Below, in pieces: positions 61,501 to 63,594 of a stretch of 64,000 bases of DNA; position 1 is the stretch's first letter; each line of letters opens with the position of its first letter. Origin of the DNA: Symbiodinium natans (taxonomy: Eukaryota > Sar > Dinophyceae > Suessiales > Symbiodiniaceae); the NCBI GenBank assembly GCA_905221605.1, contig CAJNDS010002610.1, positions 186,001-250,000 of the forward strand, given 5' to 3'. The notes under the pieces were generated by a model that did not search any database, was not told where the DNA came from, and saw only the letters and a list, made by a program, of their open reading frames with translations. Both the position numbers and the translations under genes were made by a program.

Positions 61501-63594
61501 AAGGGGTATGTAAGGGAACCTAAACCCGAAAAAATGGGGAACAAGGGCCTACTCTGGGTCCTTGTAGTGTAGCTAACCCAAACACTCAGGGGTATGTTGT
61601 GGTACCGTATGGATCCTTATCTCAACTGGTTGTACATAGTGGCATGCTATGGTGACCCCTAAACCCCAAACCCTAAACCCTAAAAAACAAACACAAACAA
61701 ACCCTAAACCCCCAAACCCTGAACCCCAAACCCTGAACCCCAAAACACCCCAAACCCTGAACTCCACCCTAAACCCTAAGCCCCAAACCCTATGAACGTG
61801 TATTCTGAAGGCACCGGGAACCCCCCGAAAGTTCGCAGATCCTAGGGGTTGCCTAGGGGTCCATGAACCTATATAGTATAAACTTTGGGCGCTAAGGCTA
61901 CTGTATGGGAACCCCTTAAAGGCCCCAAGTATATACTGCCCTAAACCCTAAACCCTAAACCCTAAACCTTAAACCCTGAACCCTGAACCCTGAACCCTAA
62001 ACCCTAAACCCTAAACCCTAAACCCTAAACCCTAAACGGGACCCCCAAAAGTTCGCAGAGGGCGCGCCTCCTTCGACCTGGGCCTTGGACTCAGCGAAAT
62101 CACAGAGGGCCTTGCAAGGAGGGGTTTAGGGTTTAGGGTTTAGGGTTTAGGGTTTAGGGTTTAGGGTTTAGGGTTTAGGGTTTAGGGTTTAGGGTTTCGT
62201 AGATTTTCTGATGTAGGGTTTAAGGGCTCAGGGATTCAGGTTCAGGGGCTCAGGGGTTGAGGGTTCCGATGGAGCTGCTCCAGTTCAAGTTCTTTCAGGG
62301 TATGAGGGGCCCTAAGCCCTAAACCCTAAACCGCAAGGGCTCAGGGCTTACAGCTCAACGATCCCCATGCCTGTATCTCCATGAGAACAGCTTCGGCTCG
62401 AGGATTTAGGGTTTGGGATTTGGGGTTTAGGGTTGGGGGCAAGTTTGGGGTTTAGGGTTTAGGGTTTGGGGTTTAGGGTTTGCCAAACCCCGTTTAGGGT
62501 TTGGGGTTTTGGGTTTCTGGGAAGGAGCGAAGGTCGGCATTTTGGGGGCTTTTGGGAGTTTCAGGGTCTGGCGCATCTGGTGAAGGACCATACATGTCCC
62601 TTCGGCTCCCAGTAGCAAAGTTGGACTTGCGTTACCCTGAGGCTCAATCACTTGAGGACAAGGGGTTCAGGGGTTGCGGGCGATACCCCGCAACCCTACA
62701 CTGTAAGCCCTCAACCTCGAACTCTCCAACCCTTGTGCAACATCGACGTGACTACACCCGGCCTGCAGTGTCGAATGTGAGTAGATGTCCAGAACCTGAC
62801 CAATCCGATTTTGGATTTCGGGCTTTGAGTTTGGGATTCAGAGATTTCGAGGTTTAGGGTTTGGGGTTTAGGGTTTAATTAGGGTTTAAGGTTTAGGGTT
62901 TAGGGTTTAGGGATTGGGATTTAAGGCTTGGGGTCTAGGGTTTAGGGGTGTCCGTCGAGATGGCCTCGAGTTTTTGAAGTCGCAGATCGCGGTATTCGAG
63001 CGGTTTGGCGTGGATTTTGAGCTTCGGGGAACCCTAAACCCTAAATCGAAAACACAGAGACCCTAATAGAGGGGCCTGACTAGTCAGAATAGGATTTTGG
63101 CGGTTCTAATAGTAAAAGTATATAGGGACCATACTGAAGTAAATGCTGCTAGTAATTGTTCCGACTCTAAACCCAAACCCAAATCCTTAAACCGGGCTTC
63201 TGGAAGGGACTCTGTATGCCTAGGCCCTCAACGAAGCCTGCACACTTCCTGATACGTAGGGCTTCGGAGCTTTCCACGGGTAGCATTGTGGAGATGTGAC
63301 ATTAATATATCTAAAAAGGGGCCCAAAAGCTGTCAAAAGTCTGTGAAGCCCTACGACCCACACCTCCCGAGTCCAACCCTGACTCTGAGCTATAAAAACC
63401 CTAAACCCTAAACCCTAAACCCTAAACCCTAAACCCTAAACCCTAAACAGGCTGGGACATGGCCAGATAGGAGAAAAGAGTTTTGCTCCGCCAAGTCGAG
63501 GGGCTCACGGACCCCAAACCCTGAAACCCTAGATCCCCCCTGCCGCCGGGCCGTAATGGGCAGGTTGTACTCTCCGGACAGCTCTGTCGCCATC
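1213..63594 (-). CDS. Type I polyketide synthase gene (KS-linker-AT region), multi-exon
   Basis: About 58 short exons on the minus strand together encode part of a modular polyketide synthase, an enzyme that condenses acyl units on a carrier protein. Seen directly, exon by exon: the KS start with a GKFPG motif, the KS active-site cysteine in VNSACSS, both KS catalytic histidines (ECHCTGT and GNIAHANC), the KS end SSFGIGGTNAH, a KS-AT linker LLTLS/AKSPGSL, the AT start VFPGQGSQ, the AT nucleophile in GHSLGE and the AT motif RAFHSG. Domain order and spacing match type I PKS. Exon phases agree at most junctions, so the gene looks intact rather than decayed. Introns are about 0.3-3.2 kb and end in telomere-type repeats. 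The start codon and stop codon are not in the window. The product is not predictable from this. Exact splice sites are inferred from reading frame and GC/GT-AG ends. Confidence 0.92.
1474..1543 (-). CDS. Downstream exon, unrecognised
   Basis: GCAG acceptor and C|GCAAGG donor. It reads AADTLRNLGTAEEMPKSKRF and then LLG. Phase joins to the exon at 1213-1250. It could be the AT end or the next domain. Confidence 0.55.
1706..2677 (+). mobile_element. Retroposon insertion with 15-bp target duplication
   Basis: The same 15 bases (TGGTAGGTTATCCTA) stand at 1706-1720 and 2663-2677. Between them is a GC-rich, codon-like 942-bp insert, quite unlike the flanks, that ends in a short AAC tandem tail (2650-2662). 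Target duplication plus simple tail is the mark of a LINE or SINE type insertion, plus-strand orientation. The insert carries overlapping frames: 1791-2264 reads an Arg/Lys-Ala rich stretch (SEEERREAVRAKRR), and 2245-2457 an acidic one. They lie in different frames, which suggests frameshift decay. No reverse transcriptase is visible, so it would be 5'-truncated. It lies inside a PKS intron. Confidence 0.75.
3669..3782 (-). mobile_element. MITE-like repeat family B, copy 1
   Basis: Inverted copy of the element at 5219-5338 and 52068-52186. Ends share GGTTGGTGGTCTCT and the GGCCGGTGGCCTCT complement. It accounts for the short open frame here. Confidence 0.65.
3909..3959 (-). CDS. AT exon: HVKRAFHSG
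   Basis: CAAG acceptor and AAG|GCC donor. It reads CSRLHVKRAFHSGLIAK, equal to the AT substrate-pocket motif (V)xxAFHSxxM. HAFH-type motifs usually go with malonyl-CoA; here R replaces the first H. Confidence 0.9.
4884..4907 (-). CDS. AT micro-exon (24 nt)
   Basis: CCAG acceptor and canonical AAG|GTAAGG donor. It reads GWNDFSVK, phase 0 at both ends, filling the strand before RLxVSHAFHS. Confidence 0.72.
5021..5053 (-). CDS. AT exon: AVEALEVELKA
   Basis: TGCAG acceptor and GCC|GCCGGG donor. It reads AVEALEVELKA, the AT helix after VxSG. Confidence 0.85.
5219..5338 (+). mobile_element. MITE-like repeat family B, copy 2
   Basis: Begins AGGCCGGTGGCCTCTTTATC and ends AAAGAGACCACCAACC. The two ends are imperfect inverted repeats. 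About 120 bp, non-coding. Confidence 0.7.
5574..5609 (-). CDS. AT exon: VNSPQHAVISGE
   Basis: TGAG acceptor and GAG|GCAGGT donor. It reads VNSPQHAVISGE, the well-known AT VNGPxxxVxSG motif. Confidence 0.92.
6614..6664 (-). CDS. AT exon: ELEAVAGG...LWLAA
   Basis: GGAG acceptor and GCG|GCC donor. It reads ELEAVAGGSRAGLWLAA, leading into the AT VNSP motif of the next exon. Confidence 0.82.
7198..8164. mobile_element. Non-autonomous element with ~80-bp terminal inverted repeats
   Basis: The left end (TGGCTCTTCGTAGGGAATGA onward to about 7280) matches the complement of the right end (to about 8085) with small gaps. Shared parts include GGGCCC near the edge, CCTGCATCC and CTGAAGC. The 967-bp interior has no gene. 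It carries three copies of a CAATCCCCG unit at 7655-7704. A single related end lies at 13433-13477. It sits in a PKS AT intron. Confidence 0.7.
8622..8642 (-). CDS. AT micro-exon (21 nt): EGAMLSV
   Basis: CCGAG acceptor and GTG|GCAGAC donor. It reads EGAMLSV, like the AT GxMxAV motif. A short exon between this and the previous one may be missed. Confidence 0.58.
9338..9652 (-). other. GC-rich non-repeat block inside an intron
   Basis: An open frame of 104 codons lies on the minus strand, with others overlapping. No motif is recognised, and no fit to the PKS phase. It could be a decayed insertion. Confidence 0.3.
10333..10399 (-). CDS. AT exon: AAAVVGGFLSLDAALAIVAAR
   Basis: AGAG acceptor and AGG|GCC donor. 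It reads AAAVVGGFLSLDAALAIVAA, the AT helix pair after GHSxGE (usual form AAxVAGxLSLEDALRxVxxR). The junction bases at donor and acceptor repeat GAGT/GCGCC and GAG/GTACGCC. Confidence 0.94.
10841..10878 (-). CDS. AT active-site exon: GHSLGE
   Basis: CTCAG acceptor and GA|GTGCGC donor. It reads VKPVACAGHSLG, then E across the junction. GHSxGE holds the acyltransferase serine nucleophile, so the AT looks catalytically competent. Confidence 0.95.
11398..11445 (-). CDS. AT exon: ALAQVLLAVNV
   Basis: CTAG acceptor and CTC|GCG donor. It reads ALAQVLLAVNVRTSGL, like the QPALFAVxxAL helix that precedes the AT active site. Confidence 0.68.
12060..12180. mobile_element. Repeat family F, copy 1
   Basis: See the partner at 45615-45720. 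Non-coding, in an AT-region intron. Confidence 0.55.
12509..12547 (-). CDS. AT-region exon, unrecognised
   Basis: GGCAG acceptor and TCG|GCTTTA donor. With phase 0 it reads EFEKPSATSSSHS, fitting exons on both sides. Another frame (GVREAVGNELISF) looks equally protein-like, so the call is open. Confidence 0.42.
12836..12948. repeat. (CCCTAAAA)n array
   Basis: About 13 uniform 8-base units, the variant with four A residues. A second such array is at 13866-14028. Elsewhere the 7-base unit dominates. Confidence 0.9.
13143..13196 (-). CDS. AT-region exon: DWAQKAVALYTKQHAQAL
   Basis: TGCAG acceptor and canonical CTG|GTAAGC donor, phase 0 at both ends. It reads DWAQKAVALYTKQHAQAL. Base use is more AT-rich than in neighbouring exons. 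Confidence 0.52.
13433..13477. mobile_element. Solo end related to the 7198-8164 element
   Basis: The complement reads TTGGCTAGTAGGGAATGGGG and continues to match the terminal repeat at 7198-7232. Confidence 0.5.
13866..14028. repeat. (CCCTAAAA)n array
   Basis: About 18 mostly uniform 8-base units ending a few tens of bases from the AT-region exon at 14059. Confidence 0.9.
14059..14095 (-). CDS. AT-region exon: PLLFGDAFTPEE
   Basis: CTCAG acceptor and GAA|GCG donor. It reads PLLFGDAFTPEE. It recalls the PLLDVLFG stretch of AT domains. Confidence 0.55.
14701..14735 (-). CDS. AT-region exon, unrecognised
   Basis: CTCAG acceptor and TG|GC donor. With phase 0 entry it reads KAEAAWPGRGP and its exit phase fits the next exon. 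Weak as protein, but the splice phases support it. Confidence 0.45.
15937..15993 (-). CDS. AT-region exon: VALFQRVADQCCEML
   Basis: TGCAG acceptor and GGA|GC donor. It reads VALFQRVADQCCEMLASSG, phase 0 at both ends. Confidence 0.5.
16442..16767 (-). other. Non-repeat block inside an intron
   Basis: A 98-codon open frame on the minus strand, moderately coding-like, without recognised motif. Bounded sharply by telomere-type repeats. Confidence 0.3.
17509..17645. repeat. C-rich low-complexity tract
   Basis: Over 130 bases almost only C on the plus strand with single A interruptions. It explains the glycine-rich open frames on the minus strand. Candidate exon bits at 17418 and 17690 nearby are too weak to call. 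Confidence 0.95.
18512..18569 (-). CDS. AT exon: NPLILEKFDVVF
   Basis: ATAG acceptor. It reads SPKNPLILEKFDVVFQPGE, placed where AT domains carry the SPVF/AxxxFDxC helix. The donor is unclear (GA type or different position). A small exon may be missed before it, for example near 19212-19227. Confidence 0.45.
19310..20150. repeat. 15-bp GC-rich minisatellite, first half
   Basis: Tandem copies of a unit like GTTGCCCCCGCCAGG with frequent small changes. Because the unit is 15 bases and free of stops, all six frames stay open. The minus strand yields GATLA-type pentapeptides. The array resumes at 20478-21090 after a mitochondrial insert. A TA microsatellite (about 19612-19633) splits it. Confidence 0.92.
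20153..20476 (+). pseudogene. cob: Nuclear copy of mitochondrial cytochrome b (C-terminal part)
   Basis: Plus-strand translation gives the hallmark cytochrome b segment HPDNALEACGLLTPLHIVPE followed by WYFLCQYAMLKAVPNKNAGF. Upstream, in frame from 20153, comes the preceding membrane segment. Composition is AT-rich, unlike the flanking GC-rich minisatellite. A TAA stops the frame at 20438, but a one-base shift at the T run continues the expected protein (FKLRRPVDLMV) to about 20476, so it is a decayed fragment. From memory the sequence is of dinoflagellate type; green-algal and plant cob differ in the WYFLPxYAILR region. It has no start and is not expected to be functional. Confidence 0.88.
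20478..21090. repeat. 15-bp GC-rich minisatellite, second half
   Basis: Same unit as 19310-20150, more diverged, mixed with non-repeat GC-rich sequence. Overlapping open frames here are by-products of the repeat. Confidence 0.8.
21741..21772 (-). CDS. AT N-terminal exon: VAFVFPGQGS
   Basis: CCGAG acceptor with pyrimidine tract and CA|GC donor. It reads VAFVFPGQGS, the diagnostic opening of PKS and FabD acyltransferases (VFxGQGSQ). Confidence 0.93.
22754..22783 (-). CDS. Linker exon before AT
   Basis: CTGCAG acceptor and CCA|GCC donor. It reads ELEDARKRPP, phase 0 at both ends, fitting the AT start. Confidence 0.55.
22801..23100. repeat. TTTAGGG array grading into (TTTGGGG)n
   Basis: Mixed TTTAGGG and TTTGGGG units, then an almost pure TTTGGGG run at about 22940-23050, at the 3' end (sense) of the intron before the exon at 22754-22783. 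Confidence 0.92.
23513..23630. mobile_element. Hairpin MITE-like element
   Basis: The arms (CCTATACTACTATTTGCTTA... and its complement ...TAAGCAATTAGTAGTATAAGG) pair over about 45 bases around a short loop. No coding. Confidence 0.75.
24034..24089 (-). CDS. Linker exon: EVLEASFPEVDELEDW
   Basis: AAG acceptor and TGG|GC donor. The frame reads CHEVLEASFPEVDELEDW, acidic and helical. It leaves phase 0 as needed by the next exon. Confidence 0.55.
24676..24736 (-). CDS. KS-AT linker exon: ATVVPSDGARAD
   Basis: CGAG acceptor and GAG|GCG donor. It reads RATVVPSDGARADSLQRAAE, like the HRxAVVxxxxxEL strand of the adaptor. Its phase does not fit the previous exon, so at least one exon is missing between (a candidate is the island at 25280-25339). 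Confidence 0.62.
25686..25870. repeat. Longest perfect (TTTAGGG)n array
   Basis: About 26 uninterrupted copies. Perfect arrays of similar kind lie at 4291-4415, 5105-5195, 16027-16114, 36535-36675 and 63608-63700. Confidence 0.97.
26625..26837 (-). pseudogene. Coding-like fragment, coiled-coil character
   Basis: Minus-strand frame reads RKERDTLPKQLEDCQEQVSA and goes on for about 70 codons to MNPIFEPFEI. It has regular codon use and a heptad-like pattern. It does not fit the PKS linker, has telomere-type DNA on both sides and no start or stop. It could be a captured fragment of another gene or an exon of a nested gene. Confidence 0.4.
27764..27826 (-). CDS. KS-AT linker exon: AKSPGSLRKAAERL
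   Basis: TTCAG acceptor and GAG|GCT donor. It reads AKSPGSLRKAAERLSSGL, completing the LSAKS motif begun in the previous exon. Confidence 0.88.
28555..28610. repeat. (GA)n microsatellite
   Basis: About 50 bases of GA repeats with few interruptions, in a linker-region intron. Confidence 0.9.
29025..29055 (-). CDS. KS-AT linker exon: LGFQLLTLS
   Basis: CAAG acceptor and TCT|GTGGGA donor. It reads PLGFQLLTLS, the start of the KS-AT adaptor (LLxLSAKS). Confidence 0.75.
29837..29880 (-). CDS. KS-AT linker exon
   Basis: GAAG acceptor and TC|GTGACC donor. It reads VSRPTVDIYSTAKK. Its phase fits the KS end before it and the LLTLS exon after it. Confidence 0.62.
29925..29970. repeat. 9-base repeat AGGGACTTT
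   Basis: Five tandem copies of a telomere-like variant directly before a (TTTAGGG)n run. Confidence 0.85.
30694..30746 (-). CDS. KS C-terminal exon: SSFGIGGTNAH
   Basis: GAAG acceptor and GAG|GCTCGC donor. It reads VSSFGIGGTNAHTILEE, the unmistakable KS ending (VSSFGxGGTNAHVVLEE). Confidence 0.98.
31326..31356 (-). CDS. KS exon: WSKKKTPLRAG
   Basis: CCAG acceptor and GCAG|GCC donor. It reads WSKKKTPLRA, the KS W...PRRAG stretch. It joins in phase to the next exon. Confidence 0.88.
32060..32098 (-). pseudogene. Ghost copy of the 3' edge of the exon at 32226-32300
   Basis: The plus-strand segment CACCTCGGAGTTCAC...GGGCGTGTTCTCCA repeats the exon's donor-side half with about four changes, 160 bp further on in the sense direction. 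It keeps a GAG|GT donor. Confidence 0.8.
32226..32300 (-). CDS. KS exon: TANFKELNPKI...TPFFV
   Basis: CGAG acceptor and GAG|GTGG donor. It reads VPTANFKELNPKISMENTPF and so on, the KS PxxLHFxxxNPxI region. Partial copies of both exon edges lie in the flanking introns (32376-32398 and 32060-32098). Confidence 0.95.
32376..32398 (-). pseudogene. Ghost copy of the 5' edge of the exon at 32226-32300
   Basis: In sense direction it reads CCCCAG, then TGCCAACTGCC and TTCAAG, like the true exon start. It keeps an AG acceptor, about 80 bp upstream of the real one. Confidence 0.65.
33438..33467 (-). CDS. KS exon: ALAMMQARSM
   Basis: CAAG acceptor and ATG|GCC donor, 30 nt. It reads ALAMMQARSM, the helix after GxxGLIK in KS domains. 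Confidence 0.84.
33545..33672. mobile_element. Interspersed repeat family A, internally duplicated copy
   Basis: Two tandem copies of a unit with CCTTTGTTGGTATAAAGGGG, then the family end GGGAATAAGGG...CTCTGGGTCCT. Other copies: 46526-46612, 50698-50735 (partial), 52541-52651, 55383-55520, 57209-57307, 61462-61566. Confidence 0.6.
34828..34894 (-). CDS. KS exon with second catalytic histidine
   Basis: AAAG acceptor and AAG|GCC donor. It reads GSVKGNIAHANCAAGATG, equal to the KS GSVKxNIGHxExAAG motif with its catalytic histidine. Confidence 0.97.
35426..35640 (-). pseudogene. Coding-like fragment, unrecognised
   Basis: Minus-strand frame with SPTTIWLPVLIARILPEHNV and a following acidic stretch, ending in a stop before repeats. 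It has no fit to KS. It lies in the intron between the exons at 36455 and 34894. Confidence 0.35.
36455..36498 (-). CDS. KS exon: IHGLLSAFENVGGR
   Basis: CACAG acceptor and AA|GCAGGC donor. It reads IHGLLSAFENVGGR, the KS segment after GDxxE. Phase is kept with the next exon if this GC donor is used. Confidence 0.9.
37265..37891 (-). pseudogene. Decayed coding fragment, unrecognised
   Basis: Two stretches in the same minus-strand frame (37691-37891 and 37265-37633) are broken by three close stops at about 37670-37693. The lower part (SDLEITSHVTRPGALQDREG and on to AILTDLRRL) is coding-like. No family recognised. Confidence 0.35.
38023..38088 (-). CDS. KS exon with first catalytic histidine
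   Basis: CGCAG acceptor and GAG|GCC donor. It reads ISYVECHCTGTRIGDG. The KS histidine of the EAHGTGT motif is present. A cysteine replaces the usual Ala/Gly after it. Confidence 0.97.
38838..38890 (-). CDS. KS exon: TAVVAAVQDLW
   Basis: CTGCAG acceptor and TGG|GCC donor. It reads AKRRTKTAVVAAVQDLW, the KS helix usually QxxVIRxAL. It has about four more residues than usual at its start, so a different acceptor is possible. The frame stays open upstream to 39000. Confidence 0.72.
39464..39491 (-). CDS. KS exon: AGYAAPSSS
   Basis: CGAG acceptor and TCTG|GTCATC donor. It reads AGYAAPSSS, the KS GxTAPS motif. Confidence 0.9.
40048..40074 (-). CDS. KS micro-exon (27 nt): VSNDGAQK
   Basis: AAAG acceptor and AAG|GCC donor. 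It reads AVSNDGAQK, the KS VNxDG motif, with phase 0 at both ends. Confidence 0.92.
40674..40830. mobile_element. Near-perfect 157-bp palindrome (hairpin MITE)
   Basis: Starts CTACTTGAAGGTTCATGGTA and ends in its complement. Arms of about 67 bases pair almost fully. Decayed relatives lie at about 48770-48880 and 50864-51014, both with CATGGTA/TACCATG and a TTATAACTG-type core. Confidence 0.85.
41546..41596 (-). CDS. KS exon: GLIYSGLRGFAS
   Basis: CCAG acceptor and TCG|GTCTTA donor. It reads DVGEGGLIYSGLRGFAS, the KS strand usually IxAVIRGSA. Confidence 0.88.
42128..42206 (-). CDS. KS exon: VRPFDAGADGTVFGD
   Basis: GGAG acceptor. It reads QVRPFDAGADGTVFGDS, followed by AALVVRRQ; this is the KS CRxFDxxADGxVxGEG region. 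The donor reads CAG|GA, which would be a GA-type site, or a tiny exon is missed here. Confidence 0.93.
42912..42950 (-). CDS. KS exon: YLYSDGLVSSKDG
   Basis: TTTCAG acceptor and GG|GTATGC donor. It reads YLYSDGLVSSKDG. It joins in phase to the VRPFD exon. Confidence 0.94.
44024..44070 (-). CDS. KS exon: AGASSITFPNLG
   Basis: CCAAG acceptor and GG|GC donor. It reads DAAVAGASSITFPNLG, the KS AGGVN-type strand and loop. Confidence 0.94.
44829..44900 (-). CDS. KS exon with active-site cysteine
   Basis: CCAAG acceptor and TGC|GCC donor. It reads VNSACSSALVAVAQAA and continues to SAGQC. This is the KS nucleophile loop (usual form VDTACSSSLVA). The catalytic cysteine is present, so the KS should condense rather than be a decarboxylase-type variant. 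Confidence 0.97.
44952..44976 (-). repeat. Duplicated acceptor and start of the active-site exon
   Basis: A 25-base exact copy of 44888-44912, which holds the acceptor and first 13 bases of the KS active-site exon. It lies 64 bp upstream in sense. Confidence 0.9.
45615..45720. mobile_element. Repeat family F, copy 2
   Basis: Shares CTCCCCACTACTCCCTAAGG and nearby AAGCTTCC with 12060-12180, over about 60 bases. Confidence 0.55.
46128..46184 (-). CDS. KS exon: DYIATRVSY...TGPSMN
   Basis: GGAG acceptor and ATGAAC|GCGG donor. It reads DYIATRVSYLMDFTGPSMN, the KS segment directly before the active-site loop. Confidence 0.95.
46666..46716 (-). CDS. KS exon: DIFLTEIGNEK
   Basis: CCAG acceptor and GAGAAG|GCAAGG donor, a strong GC-type site. 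It reads NPQDIFLTEIGNEK, phase 0 at both ends. Confidence 0.93.
47110..47147 (-). CDS. KS exon: YMVHHLDGKPLK
   Basis: CGAG acceptor and CTGAAG|GCC donor. It reads YMVHHLDGKPLK. A GTAAGC lies inside the exon but would break the phase with the next exon, so the GC site is preferred. Confidence 0.9.
48597..48655 (-). CDS. KS exon: AVVGVFAAAGIDG
   Basis: AGAG acceptor and GACG|GC donor. It reads SLQDAVVGVFAAAGID, the VGVFxGA region of KS domains. From memory, GIDGYM is typical of dinoflagellate KS proteins. Confidence 0.88.
48770..48880. mobile_element. Decayed relative of the 40674 palindrome
   Basis: Keeps the inverted CCATG ends and a GTATAAGTACAGTTA core with many changes. Confidence 0.5.
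49272..49322 (-). CDS. KS exon: HRVFIQEAWAALENA
   Basis: A pyrimidine tract and CAAG acceptor, with a GC donor. It reads HRVFIQEAWAALENAA, the KS helix usually written R(L/V)xLEEAWxALEDAG. Confidence 0.92.
50380..50399 (-). CDS. KS micro-exon (20 nt): MMDPQ
   Basis: AGAG acceptor and CCACA|GCGAGG donor. It reads ASMMDPQ, the KS MDPQ motif. The two neighbouring exons lack exactly these residues, and phase fits on both sides. Confidence 0.87.
50864..51014. mobile_element. Decayed relative of the 40674 palindrome
   Basis: Begins CTTGGAGGTCCATGGTACTT and ends AGTACCTCGCAACTCCAAG. Ends are inverted repeats; the interior is diverged. Confidence 0.5.
51123..51166 (-). CDS. KS exon: DPRFDNVFFGI
   Basis: CCAG acceptor and CATGAG|GCTGCG donor (GC). 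It reads PRFDNVFFGIGRHE, equal to the strongly conserved KS DxFFGISPRE segment. Confidence 0.93.
51404..51459 (-). CDS. KS exon: AAYMINDADKPLRWQRD
   Basis: GAG acceptor and GC donor (GACG|GCGTAA). It encodes the variable loop before the DPRFDNxFFG segment. Phases agree on both sides. Confidence 0.68.
52068..52186 (+). mobile_element. MITE-like repeat family B, copy 3
   Basis: Same ends and interior (AATAAGAACCCCGAAT) as copy 2, with scattered differences. Confidence 0.7.
52541..52651. mobile_element. Interspersed repeat family A
   Basis: About 100 bp: AAAAGGTACC near one end, GGGAACCTAAGCCC in the middle and GGGCCTACTCTGGGTCCT at the other end. Matches 57209-57307 and 61462-61566. Confidence 0.7.
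52681..52718 (-). CDS. KS exon: AVPETTLGHKDF segment
   Basis: AAG acceptor and TTCGT|GT donor. It reads AVPETTLGHKDF, in the place where KS domains carry the DAVxEVPxxRWD stretch. The phase matches the next exon. Confidence 0.62.
53280..55170. other. AT-rich block of foreign composition
   Basis: About 1.9 kb with almost no telomere-type repeat, rich in short shuffled motifs such as GAACGAAGTGAA, GTGAATGA and their complements, with many small inverted repeats. It resembles organellar intergenic DNA more than the flanks. One frame (54793-55056) ends in a protein-like stretch (WISYRKSTQKAKILTPWELT) that I do not recognise. No tRNA or rRNA was seen. It occupies a KS intron. Confidence 0.75.
55383..55520. 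mobile_element. Family A copy interrupted by CCCTAAA repeats
   Basis: The left part (AAAAGGGTACCCTGTTTCG) and right part (GGGGAATTAGGGCCTACTGG) of family A are separated by about 70 bases of telomere-type repeat absent from other copies. Confidence 0.6.
55702..55711 (-). CDS. KS micro-exon (10 nt, tentative)
   Basis: A pyrimidine-rich tract ending AAAGAG precedes ten bases (codons for Ser-Cys-Tyr-Gly when joined) and a GT. This is the only arrangement found that keeps phase between the exons at 56165 and 52718. A longer exon in another frame is possible. Confidence 0.35.
56165..56204 (-). CDS. KS exon 2: DFWENLL segment
   Basis: CAAG acceptor and canonical GAG|GTGAGC donor. It reads ADSVQDFWENLL, the conserved KS helix after the FPGA loop. 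Confidence 0.92.
57072..57114 (-). CDS. KS exon 1: N-terminal GKFPG motif
   Basis: CAG acceptor and CCCAG|GTGC donor. It reads APRMAVAGFSGKFPG, the classic ketosynthase opening (compare VAIVGMACRFPG). It ends one base into a glycine codon. The next acceptor repeats the donor's AG/GTGC, so the phase and the sequence both join cleanly. Confidence 0.88.
57209..57307. mobile_element. Interspersed repeat family A
   Basis: Shares CCTAGGAA, GGGTACCCTTTTTGG and GGGAACCTAAGCCC with the copy at 61462-61566. Confidence 0.7.
57613..57864 (-). pseudogene. Fragment of a dispersed dinoflagellate-type protein family
   Basis: Minus-strand frame holds WSLIWYSDEVPPGNQLKHQS followed by RKLQ. I recall a DEVxPGNQL...RK pattern from repeated unknown proteins of Symbiodiniaceae, but cannot verify it here. 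No start or complete domain. It lies upstream (in sense) of the first KS exon. Confidence 0.38.
58171..58202 (-). CDS. PKS exon just before the KS
   Basis: GTAG acceptor and GC donor. It reads EKLMLLYEGF and leaves phase 0, matching the first KS exon. Confidence 0.5.
58240..58292. repeat. CA/CG-rich microsatellite
   Basis: Imperfect ACACGC/ACACAC repeats, about 45 bases, next to the exon at 58171-58202. Confidence 0.85.
58640..59130 (-). pseudogene. Frameshifted fragment, DUF7869-like motif
   Basis: One minus-strand frame reads LEDLEEKLCHVREYTMHVSD; another, overlapping the end of it, reads LIQMDGMDQAKWSLPR at about 58930-58980. The DGMDQAKF-PR motif is what I remember from a family much repeated in dinoflagellate genomes (DUF7869). 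The two parts are out of frame, so the copy is decayed. Confidence 0.42.
59862..60052. repeat. (TTTAAGGG)n array
   Basis: About 23 uniform 8-base units with an extra A, found nowhere else in the window at this length. Confidence 0.95.
60285..60334 (-). CDS. PKS upstream exon, unrecognised
   Basis: CCCCAG acceptor and GAG|GT donor. The best frame reads GRQVMSPKNLRLGPGE. The phase does not match the exon at 60693-60734, so an exon may be missing between them or the frame call is wrong. Confidence 0.38.
60693..60734 (-). CDS. PKS upstream exon, unrecognised
   Basis: CAG acceptor and GT donor with phase 0 at both ends. It reads ALILLRQASFTSKE. The splice context is good, but no domain is recognised. 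Confidence 0.45.
61021..61215. repeat. Degenerate TTTTAGGG/TTGTAGGG repeats
   Basis: Units of 8-9 bases with T-rich spacers, on one intron arm. Confidence 0.8.
61462..61566. mobile_element. Interspersed repeat family A
   Basis: Fullest copy seen: ACCTAGGAATCAGAAGGGTA at one end and GGGCCTACTCTGGGTCCTTG at the other, with no coding. Confidence 0.7.
62068..62110 (-). CDS. PKS upstream exon, unrecognised
   Basis: AAG acceptor at the right edge. It reads ALCDFAESKAQVEG; the donor (GC) is uncertain by a few bases. The sequence just past the donor side, with GTTCGCAGA on the plus strand, recurs at 61815-61840 as a partial copy. Confidence 0.35.
62965..63021 (-). CDS. PKS upstream exon, linker-like
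   Basis: AAG acceptor, GC donor and phase 0 at both ends. It reads HAKPLEYRDLRLQKLE, charged and helical in character. Phase agrees with the exon at 63552-63594. No domain recognised. Confidence 0.45.
63552..63594 (-). CDS. PKS exon, possible carrier-protein end
   Basis: The island follows a CAG acceptor and reads MATELSGEYNLPIT, then a GC donor. The pattern resembles the helix before the VFDYPT segment of acyl carrier proteins, but the serine-bearing part is not seen, so the domain call is weak. It sits between CCCTAAA blocks in the usual exon layout of this gene. It is the highest-coordinate exon found. Confidence 0.45.
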
